Shown piece by piece: positions 47,572 through 59,482 of a stretch of 64,000 nucleotides of DNA. Location: the NCBI RefSeq assembly GCF_001649575.2, contig NC_051434.1, positions 15,895,925 through 15,959,924 on the forward strand. The letters are read 5' to 3'. The notes below the pieces were generated by a model, which was given only the letters and a program-made list of their open reading frames with translations, had not been told where the DNA came from and made no database searches. Source of the DNA: Kryptolebias marmoratus (Eukaryota > Chordata > Actinopteri > Cyprinodontiformes > Rivulidae). Both the position numbers and the translations under genes were made by a program. Each line of letters begins with the position of its first letter. The first letter of the stretch is position 1.

Positions 47572-47780
47572 CCCGGGGCTGCACAGTGGAGCAAAGGTTG
47601 GCCCTTTTGCTTTACAGCAAAAGGCGTTCTGGTTAGAGTCTCAGTGCATATTCTCTCTGCGCATACGTGGGTTTTCACAGAGTACTCCGGCTTCCACATG
47701 CAGTCCAAAATCCTGTTTGTTTGGTTGATTGGGCAGGTAACTAGGTAACTATTTCCCAGGTACAAAGAACAAGTGAATGT
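47572..47780 (+). mobile_element. tRNA-like SINE, copy 4
   Basis: GGGGCTGCACAGTGGAGCAA, CTTTACAGCAAAAGGCGTTC, TGGTTAGAGTCTC (B-box-like), CGTGGGTTTTCACAGAGTAC and TCCGGCTTCCACATGCAGTC follow the SINE consensus in order. It is the most complete copy of this SINE family in the window, though its 3' third is diverged. The 66-70-codon frames inside are not genes. Confidence 0.75.
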
Positions 47781-48064
47781 GTGAAGTTTTCCCGATCTTC
47801 AGTCATGTTTTTGCCTTTGATTATATGACAACAATATGCTCATGTTAAAATTAAGTTAGCAAATAAAATGCTTCCCATATTTTTATCATTCATCTATCTG
47901 CAGAGGTGTAAAAAAGACTAAGTTTTTAGGAATATGTTCTTTTTATAGGAGTTTTGTTTTTTAAACTTAGCAGAGAACCTGTTAGATGTTCTCATGCTAA
48001 TATTACAGTCTAGTTTTTGACTATAAATGGAAACTGGGAACTGAACAACATTAAAATACACTTT
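47781..48064. other. Gene-free stretch
   Basis: AT-rich. Possibly the decayed 5' part of the LINE whose tail follows. Confidence 0.4.
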
Positions 48065-48135
48065 ATGGCCAGGTCCCCCTTGCAAATGAGATTGTGATCT
48101 CAATGGGTTTTTAATCTGGTTAAATTAAGGGAAAA
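48065..48135 (+). mobile_element. LINE 3' UTR scrap
   Basis: GGCCAGGTCCCCCTTGCAAA, TGAGATTGTGATCTCAATGG and CTGGTTAAATTAAGG match a common fish retroelement 3' end of the form AGGTCCCTCTTG...GAGAT..T.ATCTCAATGGG...CTGGTTAAATAAAGG. No coding part is preserved. Confidence 0.65.
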
Positions 48136-49599
48136 TGACTGAAATGACTGAAATGAAAAAAGCTGAATCCCTGCTCATAGTGTTACCATTTGGTCCTTAA
48201 TTTAAGGTGCCAAAGTGTGGCTGGTAAAATACTCCGCTGCAAAATGGATTACAGGTTCCTAAAGCCAAAATGCCATCAGTTATCATGGTTCCTTTAAATA
48301 AACACAAGCTCAGTTTGTCTGTATAGGACGTTTAAAACTAGTTATCTAATCTGCAACAGACTTTACCACCTAAAGTTATTTTTTAGGCTTGTTGATTAAC
48401 AACGTAAAACACCAACATCATTATTTTTATCTTTGTTTGGGATAATTGAATCCAATAACACCAGTCTGAATGCATTAAACTGCTGTTAATATAACCTTAA
48501 TGAAGGAAATACGTTTGTGAATATTCTTTCTGTTTTTTTTACTTTTTGCAACTGCATGCTGTACCATTTTGTTTCAACTGTGCCCATGGAGAAAATTCTC
48601 GTTTGAAGGACCAGATAGCTCTTCCCCTTCGCCCTCCTCCTACATCACAAAAAGGACTGCGAAACCCTGACACCCCCCCCCCCAGGCATGAACACGTAAA
48701 ACGTAGGAGTAGGGATGGAAAGTGTGCATAAGAGTTGTAGCTCCTACCTTGCTACTGTATGTTCAATCATATCGTCAATTTGAGAATTAAAAATGTGGTA
48801 GCCAGTCAGTGAGTTGGGAGGACTTTTCTATGCCTACGTCTCTCGTGTGAAGAATTTGGCTCAGGAACTACAGCATGGGAGCTCCCAAAAACTAGACATT
48901 TTAGCTCCAATTTGGGACAATCAAAGTTAATTGAGTCGTTTCGTCTGTCTCTGTTTATGTCAGTGGATCAAAGGGGATTTGGCTTCAGTTAAAGGTAATG
49001 CTGTTTACTCAAGAAATCCTCTTTTTTTCTTTGTACACAGCCAAAAAAACAAAAACAATTAACTGACATTAAGCCTTTTTTATCACAAGTACTAGTAGCT
49101 GCAGTTTGTTTAGGACAGAGAAGGAAGTGAAATAAATACCTCTATGATACCTGATACTATTTACATTTCTTTATGATTTTAAATACAAACGTGCTGTGTT
49201 GAAATGGGCTGGACCTTCACGTGAACACATTCCAAAGGCTCTAGAGAAATAGATTGGCTGTGTGATGAGCTTGAGCTAAATAGCTTTGCTTCGAGTAATT
49301 CCTGCCAGGTGTGGGGTGTTTGAATACAAAGTACAACATGAAAGACCGGGAGCTTCGGCTCTCTCATGGAACCCATCAAAGAGCAATGACACCGAGCTTT
49401 CTTCTGATCCTCAAAGAGTCAAGAATGGGAACAAGTGGTTGACAGCACTCCTTAAATCACTCCCCACCTGAGCGATTCTCCTGACTCCCGTCTGCCACCT
49501 CTCGCTTCCCCGTCTTTATTTATTTTTTTCATCTCTCTTTCTCAGCCTCTGTGATTCTACCTTTTATTAGTTCGACTCACGATTCTTTGCCCCCCCTGG
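48136..49599. other. Gene-free stretch
   Basis: A C run at about 48673-48683. No gene. 49170-49490 has CNE-like texture, and two 61-66-codon frames oppose each other there. Confidence 0.45.
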
Positions 49600-50180
49600 T
49601 CACAGCTGGTTGAGAAGTTCAGGCCATTAAGGGTTAGTATCGATTTGATGAGCACAAATCGTTCCGCTTTCAAGGCACCCTTGAAACTTAGTGAGGTCAC
49701 ACTCCAGGTGCCTTGGCAAGTGCTGGGAGCCGCATTGAAGTAAGAGCACTCACTATGTGTGTGCTCTCAACAAGTCCACGGATTTGTGCCATGTCTAGGT
49801 TGTGCTAATGTGTTGTAGATTCCTGTCTGATTGTAATTAATTAGATGATGAGAAGTGTGCGCTGACAGGCTTCTTATTCTGATTAGAGAGATCAGCTTCC
49901 TGTGAGAGGCAGAACTAACGAGGCTTGTGGGCCTCGACACCCGGCTTTCTGATACATCTGCACCTTGTCCGGACTCTCTTCCCTCAGATCTGGTTTTCCC
50001 GTCGTCTCTTTAATGTCAGAAACTAATGGCTTCTTGTTTTTTTCGGTTTGGACAATCAAATTGGATTTGAAATGGGTTTTCCCATCACCGGCACCTTGAC
50101 ACACAACAACAATGTCAGATCCAGAGTGACAGCAGCGCTCTGCTGGGGACAACTAGGAGAACAGGAGTCTGTAGAGAGAT
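49600..50180. promoter_or_regulatory. CNE-like block 11
   Basis: Unique sequence with GATTGTAATTAATTAGATGA (49830-49849), a paired homeodomain-type TAATTAATTA core. GCACAAATCG, GATTAGAGAGATCAG and CAATCAAATTGGATTTG follow. Frames on both strands (49892-50152, 50048-50260) lack motifs. Confidence 0.4.
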
Positions 50181-50811
50181 GTCAAAATGCGAGGTGGCAC
50201 CCATACACAGGAGCTGACTCAAGACCGGTCAAACAGCGATGTAGGAAGTCTATCCTTTAGATTTGATTTGAGAGACAAGCCTGACATGCCTGCTTTCTGA
50301 ACACAGCATTTGTTCAAAAAAAAAACCCTGAAAAGGTGACCTGTTTGCCATAATAGCTTCATGTCTAGCTGGCTTTAGGAACTTTTTTCTTGAAATACCT
50401 GGCGACGCATGCTGGTAATTGGAATTCCTTTTGCAAGCCAAGTGAGGAAATAATTGAAACAAGATAAGAAATCACAAAGAGCTAAGATTTATTGTCATTT
50501 CACAGTAAAACTGGAAACATGATTGCTATTAAAAACTATAGCATTAGCTTTTGCTTGGAATAAAAGATTTTGACAATTGACAATTTAACATGTTTACCTA
50601 AAAACACAAGCAAACTGCAGCATCTGCTTCAGAACAACTGCGCTGTCAAGAATCCGTGCCTGGCAAGCATATTTTATCGGCCACGAACGAGCCATTATGC
50701 ACACTTCAACATAAATGATATGTGGAAAGGTAAGCCGGTATCGCATCTTGAGTGTGTGATGTAATGGTGACAGATGGGCTGTGCAACCAATCGGCCGCGG
50801 GGTTTAGCTTG
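50181..50811. other. Gene-free stretch
   Basis: AT-rich unique sequence. 50340-50460 looks CNE-like. Nothing else recognised. Confidence 0.45.
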
Positions 50812-51025
50812 GGAGACATCCATCCGTCTATTCATTAATCTTCTACCACTTACCGTGGTTGGGTCATGAGGGCAACATGTCCAGGAGGAAAATCCAGGCA
50901 TCTTTCTTCTCAGCGACACTCTCCGGCTCCTCCTGGGGCATCCCAAGTTGTTCCCAGGCCAAAGAGGATACAAAATCCCTCCAGTGAGTTCTGAGTCTGC
51001 CCCAGGGTCTCCTCCCAGCTTGGGA
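50812..51025 (-). mobile_element. Rex3/RTE-type LINE C-terminus and tail
   Basis: The minus-strand frame reads GRRPWGRLRTHWRDFV, then SSLAWEQLGMPQEEPESVAE, then DAWIFLLDMLPS and a stop. It matches the GRPR.RW.DY...LAWERLG.P.EEL..VA..R..W..LL.LLP end of RTE-clade (Rex3-like) reverse transcriptases. The 3' tail beyond the stop reaches GATGGATG-type bases at about 50812-50822, the usual Rex3 tail. The frame is intact over about 50 codons, so this scrap is fairly young, though severely 5'-truncated. Confidence 0.85.
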
Positions 51026-54000
51026 GATGTGCAACACACATTTAATTGGTGGTGCTTTATGTTAACTCCTCTGAGTCATATTGCACTGCTTTTATGGTTT
51101 GGCGATTCCAGCTTTGTTTATGTAACTTCACGTTATCACAGGATGTGGCCAGCTTGAATGGTGATTTATGAACAGCCAGAGGCTACTTAAAGAGGGGCTC
51201 GCATTTGCAGCAGTTTTGCAGAGTTTTGTGAAAAGGGCTTTTGTTCTTTTCCTGTCAGAGGGATAAAATTATATTCCTTATCTGACTGGAGTCACCAAGA
51301 CTGCCAACAATGTCTTCTAACCAGACACTGGACCACAAAAGCAAATCTGAATAAATCATCAAATGTTTATATTGATCCCCTTTAAGAAACTAAATTACTC
51401 TATAGTTCTGGTGTTCCTGAAACAGTCTAAGGGACACGAAATAGATTCAAAGCAGTACAGTCATTTGCCTTTAAAGACGAGTGTTTTTCATCAAAGCGTT
51501 CACAACCTGGTGGTCTTTTGAGAGGTTCCTGAACCTCTGACAACCAATAAATTTGTTTTTCTGGATGCTTCCCTTCTGAATTATTTTGTCACAATCTAAT
51601 TTGTAAAACTGCTCTTTCGCCCACTCTTCTCTTGTTGACCCGAATGGCAAATATCTGTCTTGTTTTCCCACCAGAGAAGATTAAAACACATCAGGACAAG
51701 AGCGTCTTTGTTCCGATCACCCTAAAACACAATGCAAAACTTTCAAATTAAAAAAGTTTTTACTCGCTCATAACAAAAAAGGTATTTCTTTGACCTTGCC
51801 GAGTTTTACAGTGTGATGTTGGTGATATCTTTGGGACTCAGTGCAGCAATTCACTGTGTTTGATTTTTCTTAATCTTATCAGCCTTCCTGTTTAGAGGAG
51901 AAAATCTCAAGACTTTCCCCAAAGTGAAAATGAGGCGCGGTGTCTGATGGAGACGGGCAGACTCTTCTGCAAATGTGTACATTTGAGTTTAACTGGAATT
52001 ACTTTGTGTTTAAGGTTTGCTCAGCGATAGCAGCCTAGCTCATCTGTTTCCCACAGATGGCTTGTCAGTCAAACAACCTCCGGCTCACCAGAGATCCCGA
52101 ATTCCTCAGAAGTTTGTAATAAACATGTCCGCGTGAGTCATCCCAACTTTGGGTTTCTTCCTGAATATGAATAGTTAGCTGTCTTTTTGTTTAGTTTTGT
52201 TTGCCACTTCTGAGAAGTCACTCTCATGATCTCCATGGTGCATGCATAGTCACACGTTTGAGAGCCCCGTTAAGCTTTGTGGGGCATTAAAATTATTACT
52301 AAAAAACACAAAAAATATGTACAATATACAAAAGCAAAAGGCAGAGGTAAAGGATGAAATACAAAGTATTTGTACTGCATAAACACTCAATAACAAACTC
52401 CAATTTAACTGTTGGAAACACACTAATCATGGATACATTGTCTTCCATTACTCCGAGGCAGACAGGTAATCAAGTGGCTGTTTTCATGAGTTCTTTCCTC
52501 ATTAGCTTTCATTAGTGCTTTCCTCTTCACTCCTCTACTTCCATGATCCTGATTACAGCATCTGTAGATCGGAAGAAGTTGGATCAACAAAAACTTTAAA
52601 AATGCAAAAAGGTTCATTTCTCAAAAAAACACACAAACAAATACAGTATTGTGTTTGCTATATAAATCTGTTTGGACGTGAACTGATTTATGAACGGACC
52701 CCATTGACATGTGAACTGAAACCTGTCCACGCCAAGCTATGGGCACGGAGATTTAAAGACGTGGCCATTTTTCAGGAAGGAATGACACCACAAAAAAGAT
52801 ATTACTGATTGCAAGCAAAATAAGTCAATATTATATTGATTTCTGTAGAAAGGCAAATACTGCGGTTGATATTGTTAGGAGAGTTTTAGGAGAGTTTTTT
52901 TTAACAAACGCCAACTTTTGTTTAGATCAGCTTTACAAACTAGGCAGGTATTAAGGCCCCGCCTACACCACACCTGTTATTTTTAATAAACAAATGTTTT
53001 CTGCTGCCTTTGCACCTATCGTTCACAAACTAGTAGAAAGTTTTGTTCAGAAAAGACTAGTGAGAAGAATAATTTATTTTAATCAGAATCTTGAGTTTTT
53101 ATAACCCTCCAAGGAAGTGTTTTAAACTTCCATTTTTTGGTGGTTTTGCCGAACCCTAAAATTAAAATATTGATGTAACAACCTGTTTTCTGTATACCCA
53201 CTGTGTCCCACAACAACAATGGAGCCATTTTTCTACATCTGTTTCATTTTATTCTGATTTTGCCACCAGAAACTTGTCAAAATTGTTTTTAACTGAAAAA
53301 AATTTGTAAATTGTTTATAATAAAAGGGGAGTCACAGTTGTTTTGGAAAATTCTTTAGCCAAGCTAAGTATGTTTGTCTCTTTGTTATCTCATATGTCAT
53401 TGACGTGGACATCCCAGCCCTCTAGTGGCACGGCACGTGTAGTTTTTAGGATAAACAAAAACAGATTTAAGAAAGATGTAAAAATGAAAGAGGTATAAAA
53501 TGCTCTTTTATAAAATATCCAGGGTAGTGTAGATGGGGCGCAGTACATCATTTTAAAGGGATAACAAGACAAACCCTGTCTCCCTGCACTGATACTCTAC
53601 ATAAATTTAAAATACACCAGAAAGAGGTTCAAACATTTATCAGAATATACAATTTAAGTGATATATTGAGTTGTCTCTCTGGCTGTTTGTTGCAGCTCTA
53701 GCACCTACCCTGGTCCTGCACTGGATCCACCGATGGAAAATCTAAAGTTGTTTTCTGTATAAAATGGTGGAATTTTACAGCTTTAAGCATTGTTGGCTTC
53801 TAAATGAGTTTGTGTAAGAATCTCACTTAGTGCTGATTTTCTGCATGGCTCCACCGGCTCCCTTTAAAGGTAAACTGCATGAGCTCGCAGCAGTTATATT
53901 CTTTTATTTCCTTCATCCTCGTTGTGCTTCTCAATCATTTCTGTTCTCAGACCTCTGCTTGTAAGATCCAATTTGCTGATTTAAAAGGCAGGTGTTTTCA

Positions 54001-54474
54001 GCGCACCCCATGCTTTTGGTTGTTTTAGTTGAGCTACAAGCACCTTAAGGACCAAACAAACGTTGCTTCAGCATTAATGTTTCTCTGCTAAGAAAGCTAC
54101 CAAGGTTTGTATCAAAACAAAAGAAACAAATGGTTGTGAAACTTTCACCAGATGAGGGAAAAAATACATTACACAAATAATTGTCCATAAGAGAGTTTAA
54201 CACTTTTGGAATACTGACGTCACAGTACAGTTATGAGCACTGACAAATAGATTTATTTTTTATTTCATAATTTTTCAATGAATATTAATGATATCTTTGT
54301 CCTTTCAATGATAGAAAGGACTGATTTTCATTTTGGTTATTTATGTACTGTTATTTAAAAAGTCTTTTTCACAGACAAACAATGTGATAATATTAGAATA
54401 GCCGAGTCTTCATATACAGATTATTATTATAATGTGACTATTTTGACCACAAAGTCAATAAGTCAAAGCTGTTA
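51026..54474. other. Gene-free stretch
   Basis: No gene. 51870-52310 is CNE-like (CTCATCTGTTTCCCACAGATGG, an inverted E-box pair). 52515-52808 is open for 97 codons without a motif. Minus-strand frames of 60-66 codons have no motif. Confidence 0.45.
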
Positions 54475-55221
54475 CAGTGGGTTGAAAAAGTATTCACCTC
54501 CCTTGAATGGCATGAATGAAATTAAATGGGGGAAAGGAGCTTGTTTTAAATAATGCTGGACAATATAAAACTAAAAAGTGGTACATATATGTATTCACCA
54601 CTTTCCCCACTCCACCCTTAATATAAATGCTTTGTAGAGCCGCATTTTGCAGCAATAACAACTTTAAGTTCATCTCAATGAGCTTGGTAAATCTAGCCAC
54701 TGGAAATTGTGTCCACTCTTCATGACCAAACATGTCCAGCTCCTTCAGGTTGGACGGGTGCTGCTTGTGTCCAGGAATCTTTAACCTCCTGAAGCCTTCG
54801 TAACGCCAGGTCTGTTTGGCCCGAAGCCACAGAAGGGTTCAAGATATTAAACTGGTTTGTAATAAACTACTGGAGTGTTGCTTCAGCGGTGCGTTCAGGG
54901 GCCATTAGCTTTCTGAAAGATGTGCTTCTATCCCAGTCTCAAAACTCTGGAAGACTCTAACAGGTTTCCCTCATGAATTTCTCTGTAATTTGCTCTGTCA
55001 ACCGTTCTTTCAACTCAACTAGTTTTTCAGCCCCTGCTTTTGAAAAGCGCCCCTGCCGCATGATGCGGTCACCCCCATGCTTTAGTGCAGGAATGATGAA
55101 CGCTGTTGGGTTCCAACCAGACATAGTGTTGTCCTTGATGGCTAAAAAGTTCAATTTTCGTCTCATTTGACCACAGCACCTTCTTTTACATGTTTGGGGA
55201 TGAAATTCCAAATTGTCTGCC

Positions 55222-55239
55222 TTTTTTTTTTTTTTTTTT
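55222..55239. repeat. Poly-T run, 18 bases
   Basis: Homopolymer within the Tc1 relic. It encodes the KKKKKK stretch of the antisense frame. Confidence 0.9.
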
Positions 55240-55310
55240 AACCAATAGCTTTTTTTTCTGGCCACTCTTCCAAGAACCCCAGCTCTATTCAGTGTGCAGT
55301 CTAAGAGCTG

Positions 55311-55434
55311 CCCAGCTCCATCAGGGTTATCTTTGTTCTATTTCGTATAGGCTTCGCCCTTTAAGCCACTAGCGATAGCCTTAAGGGGCTGTGCCTATAC
55401 TCATAGAATCTGGGGTTACAGTACGTAACCAACG
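55311..55434. mobile_element. Palindromic insertion inside the Tc1 relic
   Basis: The insertion replaces about 80 bp expected between the HTH and catalytic parts of the transposase. Arms 55336-55367 and 55378-55408 are imperfect reverse complements (TTCTAT...GTATAGGC / GCCTATAC...ATAGAA) around a 10-base loop. A second small palindrome GGTTACAGTACGTAACC lies at 55414-55430. I recall a widespread fish repeat with this text but not its name. Foldback-type nonautonomous element is the likely class. Confidence 0.6.
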
Positions 55435-55690
55435 TCTTCTTGCTTGTTTCTCTGATTAAAGCCCTCTTTACCCAATCTGTGAGTTTTGCTGGACGACCCT
55501 CTCCTAGCAGGTTTGCAGTGGAGGCATAACCTTTCCATTTCCTAATAAGAAATTTGATGCTGCTCTGTCAGATATTTATGGTTTGATTTTTTTTAACTCA
55601 ACCCTGATCTGTACTTTTCCACAACTTCGTCTCTAACCTGTGTCTCTTGTATGGAGGAAATTTGCTTTGTTTTTATCAATAAACCTGAGT

Positions 55691-56459
55691 AAAAAGATTG
55701 CATTTCAACGGGTTTATTTTAGCTGTTCAGTACAGGGTGTGGCTCCAAGGGCATTTCCTCTCAGATGTAGTGATAGAGGTATGGGTGTGGTGGTCCTATA
55801 ACTCAGTCTTGCAAAACAAAAAAATATCTACATAACTAAAACTGGTTGACTACACCCTGGTTCAGGGCCTGAGTAAAAAAATATAGCTGGTCATGGGTAT
55901 GTTAAATTATACAGGTTTCATACTAAAAAACAGGTTTACAAGAATTTTTTTTGTTGTTTTTTTACACCAGAATCGTTTTTTTCAGATATGCAGCAAATGA
56001 AGAGAACAAATAGCTATACATTAAACAATTGTTATAATTCACACTTGCTTGGTGATAGCCATTAGTACTTAAAGGTGTTCAGTTTGTGGTATAACTTCTG
56101 ACACTAAGATTAGGTGGAATATTTTCTAGAATTATTTAAAGCACGTATTTCCCCTCCCATTTAGTATTTTTGGAGAATTACTGCTTATAATCAAATGAAG
56201 TTGTGAGGAAAATAAAATGAAAAGAATATCAGCCCGCTGTAAATTTGCCTTTCAGATGAGATTTAAGCAAATGTGATACTTTAACACTATTGTCATCTCA
56301 AATCAACAGATGAAGCGTTTTTTCGGAGCCTGTTAAATATCAGCCCATTTGATCCTGAGAGGAACACAAATCAGAGTTATGGAGTTTATTTTATTTTATT
56401 CTTTTTACCACCACTGCTTCTCAAGTAAATACCAGCAGCTTCAGATAACTGGGCCATTA
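55691..56459. other. Gene-free stretch
   Basis: AT-rich. Nothing recognised. Confidence 0.45.
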
Positions 56460-57440
56460 TCTCAGCCGGCGTGGAATATATGAACTGATTGAAGCGGTGC
56501 AGATGGGAGCGACTGCATCGTGTTGGAAAATGTCATTCTATAACACGGAGGTTTCTGGCCACAGCCTGCATCGTTCTCTCTACATTACGAAGAATTACCA
56601 ACGTTTTTCGTGTGGTATAAGCTCTCCTAAAGTCGCACGCCTTCGCATTCGGGGAAATTTATTTTTTGTGAGGAATTCCTCACTCCTGTCCTGACTGCTC
56701 ATGCTGCTACCATCAATCTGCCCAAGCGGCTTTTTGTTTCCCATCACCTGTAGTAAAAACCGCCTAATTTCCATTTTCTTCTCCTAAAAAACTGTTATTA
56801 GACGAGCAGCCTCATTTTCATTCTGCCTGACAGTTTTATCTCGCTAACGTTTTATTGAACCAGTAGTTTTTATTACTATGAAAATCAAAGGCCCCGTGAG
56901 CCTCTAGCAGCAGGGAGACAGCGTTCTTCTCTCCACCCCTGCATTGAGAAGAGTTCAGATTGAATTGATTGCGAGTCGAAAGTGCATGCCACCTGTAAAT
57001 TTCACCGTGGGAGCGCGTGGAGATGTTTGGATTGCTCCTCCGGCGTGTGCAGCCTTTCAGCGTGCAGTTCCACTGATTATTTTGGCGTGAGCGCGGGTGT
57101 GAAAGTTGCCACAATCAGGCGTTTTTTAAGGACATCTCGCCGGAGAAATTTGTATTGGTTTCAACAATGGCATGATAAATGAGGGCTTGTATCAGCACTG
57201 ATTAATGAAGTCTTCATTATCTGCTGCTTTCCCTCCTCTTTTCATTCCCGCTCTCACTGGGTTTCGTTGCTTTGCCGGGGTTCTGGCTGCATAGATTTTG
57301 CACTTCGTGATGAGGCCGGGAACAATAGGGGAGGATTTTTTTTTTCCTCCTCTCCTCCTTAGCAGTGCTTGTTCTTTTGTCTCCGTCTTCAATGACAGAA
57401 CGACTGAACCCATGAATGTCACTCTCTTTTTGCCTCAGTT
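56460..57440. promoter_or_regulatory. CNE-like tract 12 (about 1 kb)
   Basis: The longest run of regulatory-looking unique sequence in the window: even composition, no repeats, and many cores (CTTATTAGAC-like, ACCTGTAAATTTC, ATTATTTTGGCG, GATTAATGAAGTCTTCATTA at 57199-57218, which contains the palindrome TGAAGTCTTCA). CpG is more frequent than in the flanks. Overlapping frames on both strands are not protein-like. The call rests on texture and needs alignment to other fish. Confidence 0.4.
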
Positions 57441-57480
57441 CCCCTTTTTTTTTTTTTTTTTTATTTATTTATTTTTTTTG
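57441..57480. repeat. Poly-T run with ATTT steps
   Basis: An 18-base T run (57445-57462) then ATTTATTTATTTTTTT. Confidence 0.9.
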
Positions 57481-57539
57481 AGCAAGCAATTCCCATTGAT
57501 TCTTAACTATGAATGGTGAGCCGAATGAACGGGGAGACA

Positions 57540-58205
57540 TTTCTATTTATAGCACAGCTGACTTTTCACCGTGTGTTGTTTATAAACGGCTAAAACACCA
57601 ATTCATAAAGTTTCATTGTTATGCATATGGGATTTTGAATGACTAAATGTCAAATTTCGCCACTGTTAGAGGACACTCAGTGTTTAGAACGATCAGTGGT
57701 TGTAATGCTACATGGCATATCCCGTCTGATAGTATCTATTACAGAAATTAAATTGCCCTCAGTTAATTTGATCTGGGTTATATTAGACTAATAGAAGTGC
57801 ACCGTGTGCTGCGCTGAATTTGAATGGAGTGTGGCGGAATTATCCATTCATACGGCGCACAGTCACAACCTCTGGATGTGGAATTGGCTGGGTGTCAAGG
57901 CTCTTCGTTTTCCCCTTCATTTGCCGTTTCTCCTTCCTAGCACTCTGTCTTTCTCTCTTTTTCCTTTCTCTGTCACATACTTGGCACAGAAACGTGCGGT
58001 AATAACAAGGAGCGGCCACGGTGCAGCAGCGACAAATTCATCACTAAGTGAAATGGATTACTTTAGTCTGGCAGTGCCGCGCGTAAGTGACGCAATATTG
58101 GAATCACATACATCGTTCAACTCCACCGACAGAATAAGAAGGAAGAAAAAAAAACATAAAGTTGCTTCCTTGGAGGCTTGTAAATGGGAAAGAGGTCATT
58201 TTTAA
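57540..58205. promoter_or_regulatory. CNE-like tract 13
   Basis: Continues tract 12 after the poly-T. Contains TTATGCATATGGG (octamer-like), CAGTTAATTTGATCTGGG and GCGGTAATAACAAGGAGC. The 133-codon plus frame 57804-58205 has no domain, and codon 1 is not preceded by a splice or promoter signal, so it is not called. Confidence 0.35.
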
Positions 58206-58569
58206 TAACATTCATACCAAATTTCTCAAGGTGCTAATGTGCAGGAGTAAAATATTTCCTCTTTCCTAAACATCTGAAGGATAATAAAACATTCTAGCAT
58301 AAAAAGTAACTCTTAAATAAGTACTGCATGTTTAAAAGACATATTTATATTCTTTAAACGAAGAAGATGTTGGGTTCTTTAGTTCTGGGGGTTGCGGACC
58401 ATTAACAAGCCCACTTTGTGGATTCTTAAAGTGCAATTTATCTTATTTTGCAGCCCAGTAGAATAGGTTTACAGGCTTTGATATTAAAATAATTTTCTTT
58501 TTCCTCATGCTGTACAATAACACTGTTCCTTTTGCCTCTTTTGTTTTGAAATGCTCTAATTTATTCTGT
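58206..58569. other. Gene-free stretch
   Basis: AT-rich, nothing recognised. Confidence 0.45.
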
Positions 58570-58960
58570 TTAAAGGAGAACTTCAGGTCTTCAGACCTTA
58601 AAACGTAAAATATTTATATCTTACCTGGTGTAGATATCTCTATAAATGGCCTTAAATTGTCAAAATACATTTTAATTTTGACCAGATTGATGAGCTAACA
58701 GCTAGTCCGAGCAGGTTCACATCACAATTGGATTGCTGCCATCTAACTGCAAGCTCAATTCTGATTATTTTATGGTGATTTGTGTAAAAATGCTGCTTTA
58801 CACCAACATCAGTTTGGCATTACATAAGAATCCCAGCAGAAATATTGTAATACTCCCACTAAAATTGCTTTGGAAGTACTACAGCTTTGTATCTGCTATT
58901 TGTGTTTGTGAATAACCATAGATTTCTATGTAAAGACCTTTTATAAAAAACAGACAGTGG
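58570..58960 (+). repeat. Interspersed repeat family B, copy 5
   Basis: Begins TTTAAAGGAGAACTTCAGGT, then ATCTTACCTGGTGTAGAT, GATGAGCTAACAGCTAGTC and CAATTGGATTGCTGCCATC. This copy shows the left terminus of the family best. Confidence 0.65.
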
Positions 58961-59482
58961 TGTAAAAGTTAACAAAGCAGCTTTTGCATGAACCTAAACT
59001 GTTTGAGATTGGAGTCGCTTTAGTCAGCCGTAGACTGGTTTTGGCTTCTCGGTCTGTTGAATGCTTCTCCAAAATGAGTTTATGACAGGCAAGTCAATAA
59101 ATGTTACAATTCCACAGAAAAAGATTTACACCATCCGTTTCAGCTCCCACTCAAGAAACGTCAAGTCTGCTCAGATTGAGCTGCTGATTGATCCAAAGTA
59201 CTGAAATTTATAGCATCTAGTTATTATAATTTTTCTTTTTTTTTAAACTTACCACTCTACCCACTAACCAGGCATTAAAGATGTTTGTTTTTTAGGTAAC
59301 CAGTGAAAAGCCCAAATCTCCTAATGAAGCATTCAGACAGTTCAGGAGCAGGGTTTTGCTGCCAGAGAATAACTTTCTTAGGTGTAGACTAAGGCTTTGT
59401 AACTCCTATTTGACATGCATTAAATGTTACAATATAACGAATTTAAGAAAAATACCCAAAAAGTAAGCTATAACCTCTTGAG
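58961..59482. other. Gene-free stretch
   Basis: Nothing recognised up to the target site of the solo LTR. Confidence 0.45.

Larger units (their letters stand above)
54475..55690 (-). mobile_element. Tc1-like transposon with broken transposase
   Basis: The left edge has a TA (54473-54474) then CAGTGGGTTGAAAAAGTATT, a Tc1-type terminal repeat. On the minus strand the transposase starts near 55680. IKFLIRKWKGYASTANLL and EGRPAKLTDWVKRALIRE are the helix-turn-helix linker region. Then, past an insertion, TLNRAGVLGRVARKKS follows, and in 54957-55265 comes the catalytic-domain part with LKHGGDRIMRQGRFSKAG (usually VKHGGGSIMVWG.FS..G). Substitutions and frameshifts make it inactive. Its other terminal repeat beyond 55690 is not visible. 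54740-54960 contains foreign sequence that I cannot place. Confidence 0.85.

Noticed and set aside
57804..58205. 133-codon plus-strand frame
   Set aside because: The peptide has no motif, is broken up by low-complexity lysine codons at its end, and lies in a CNE-like tract.
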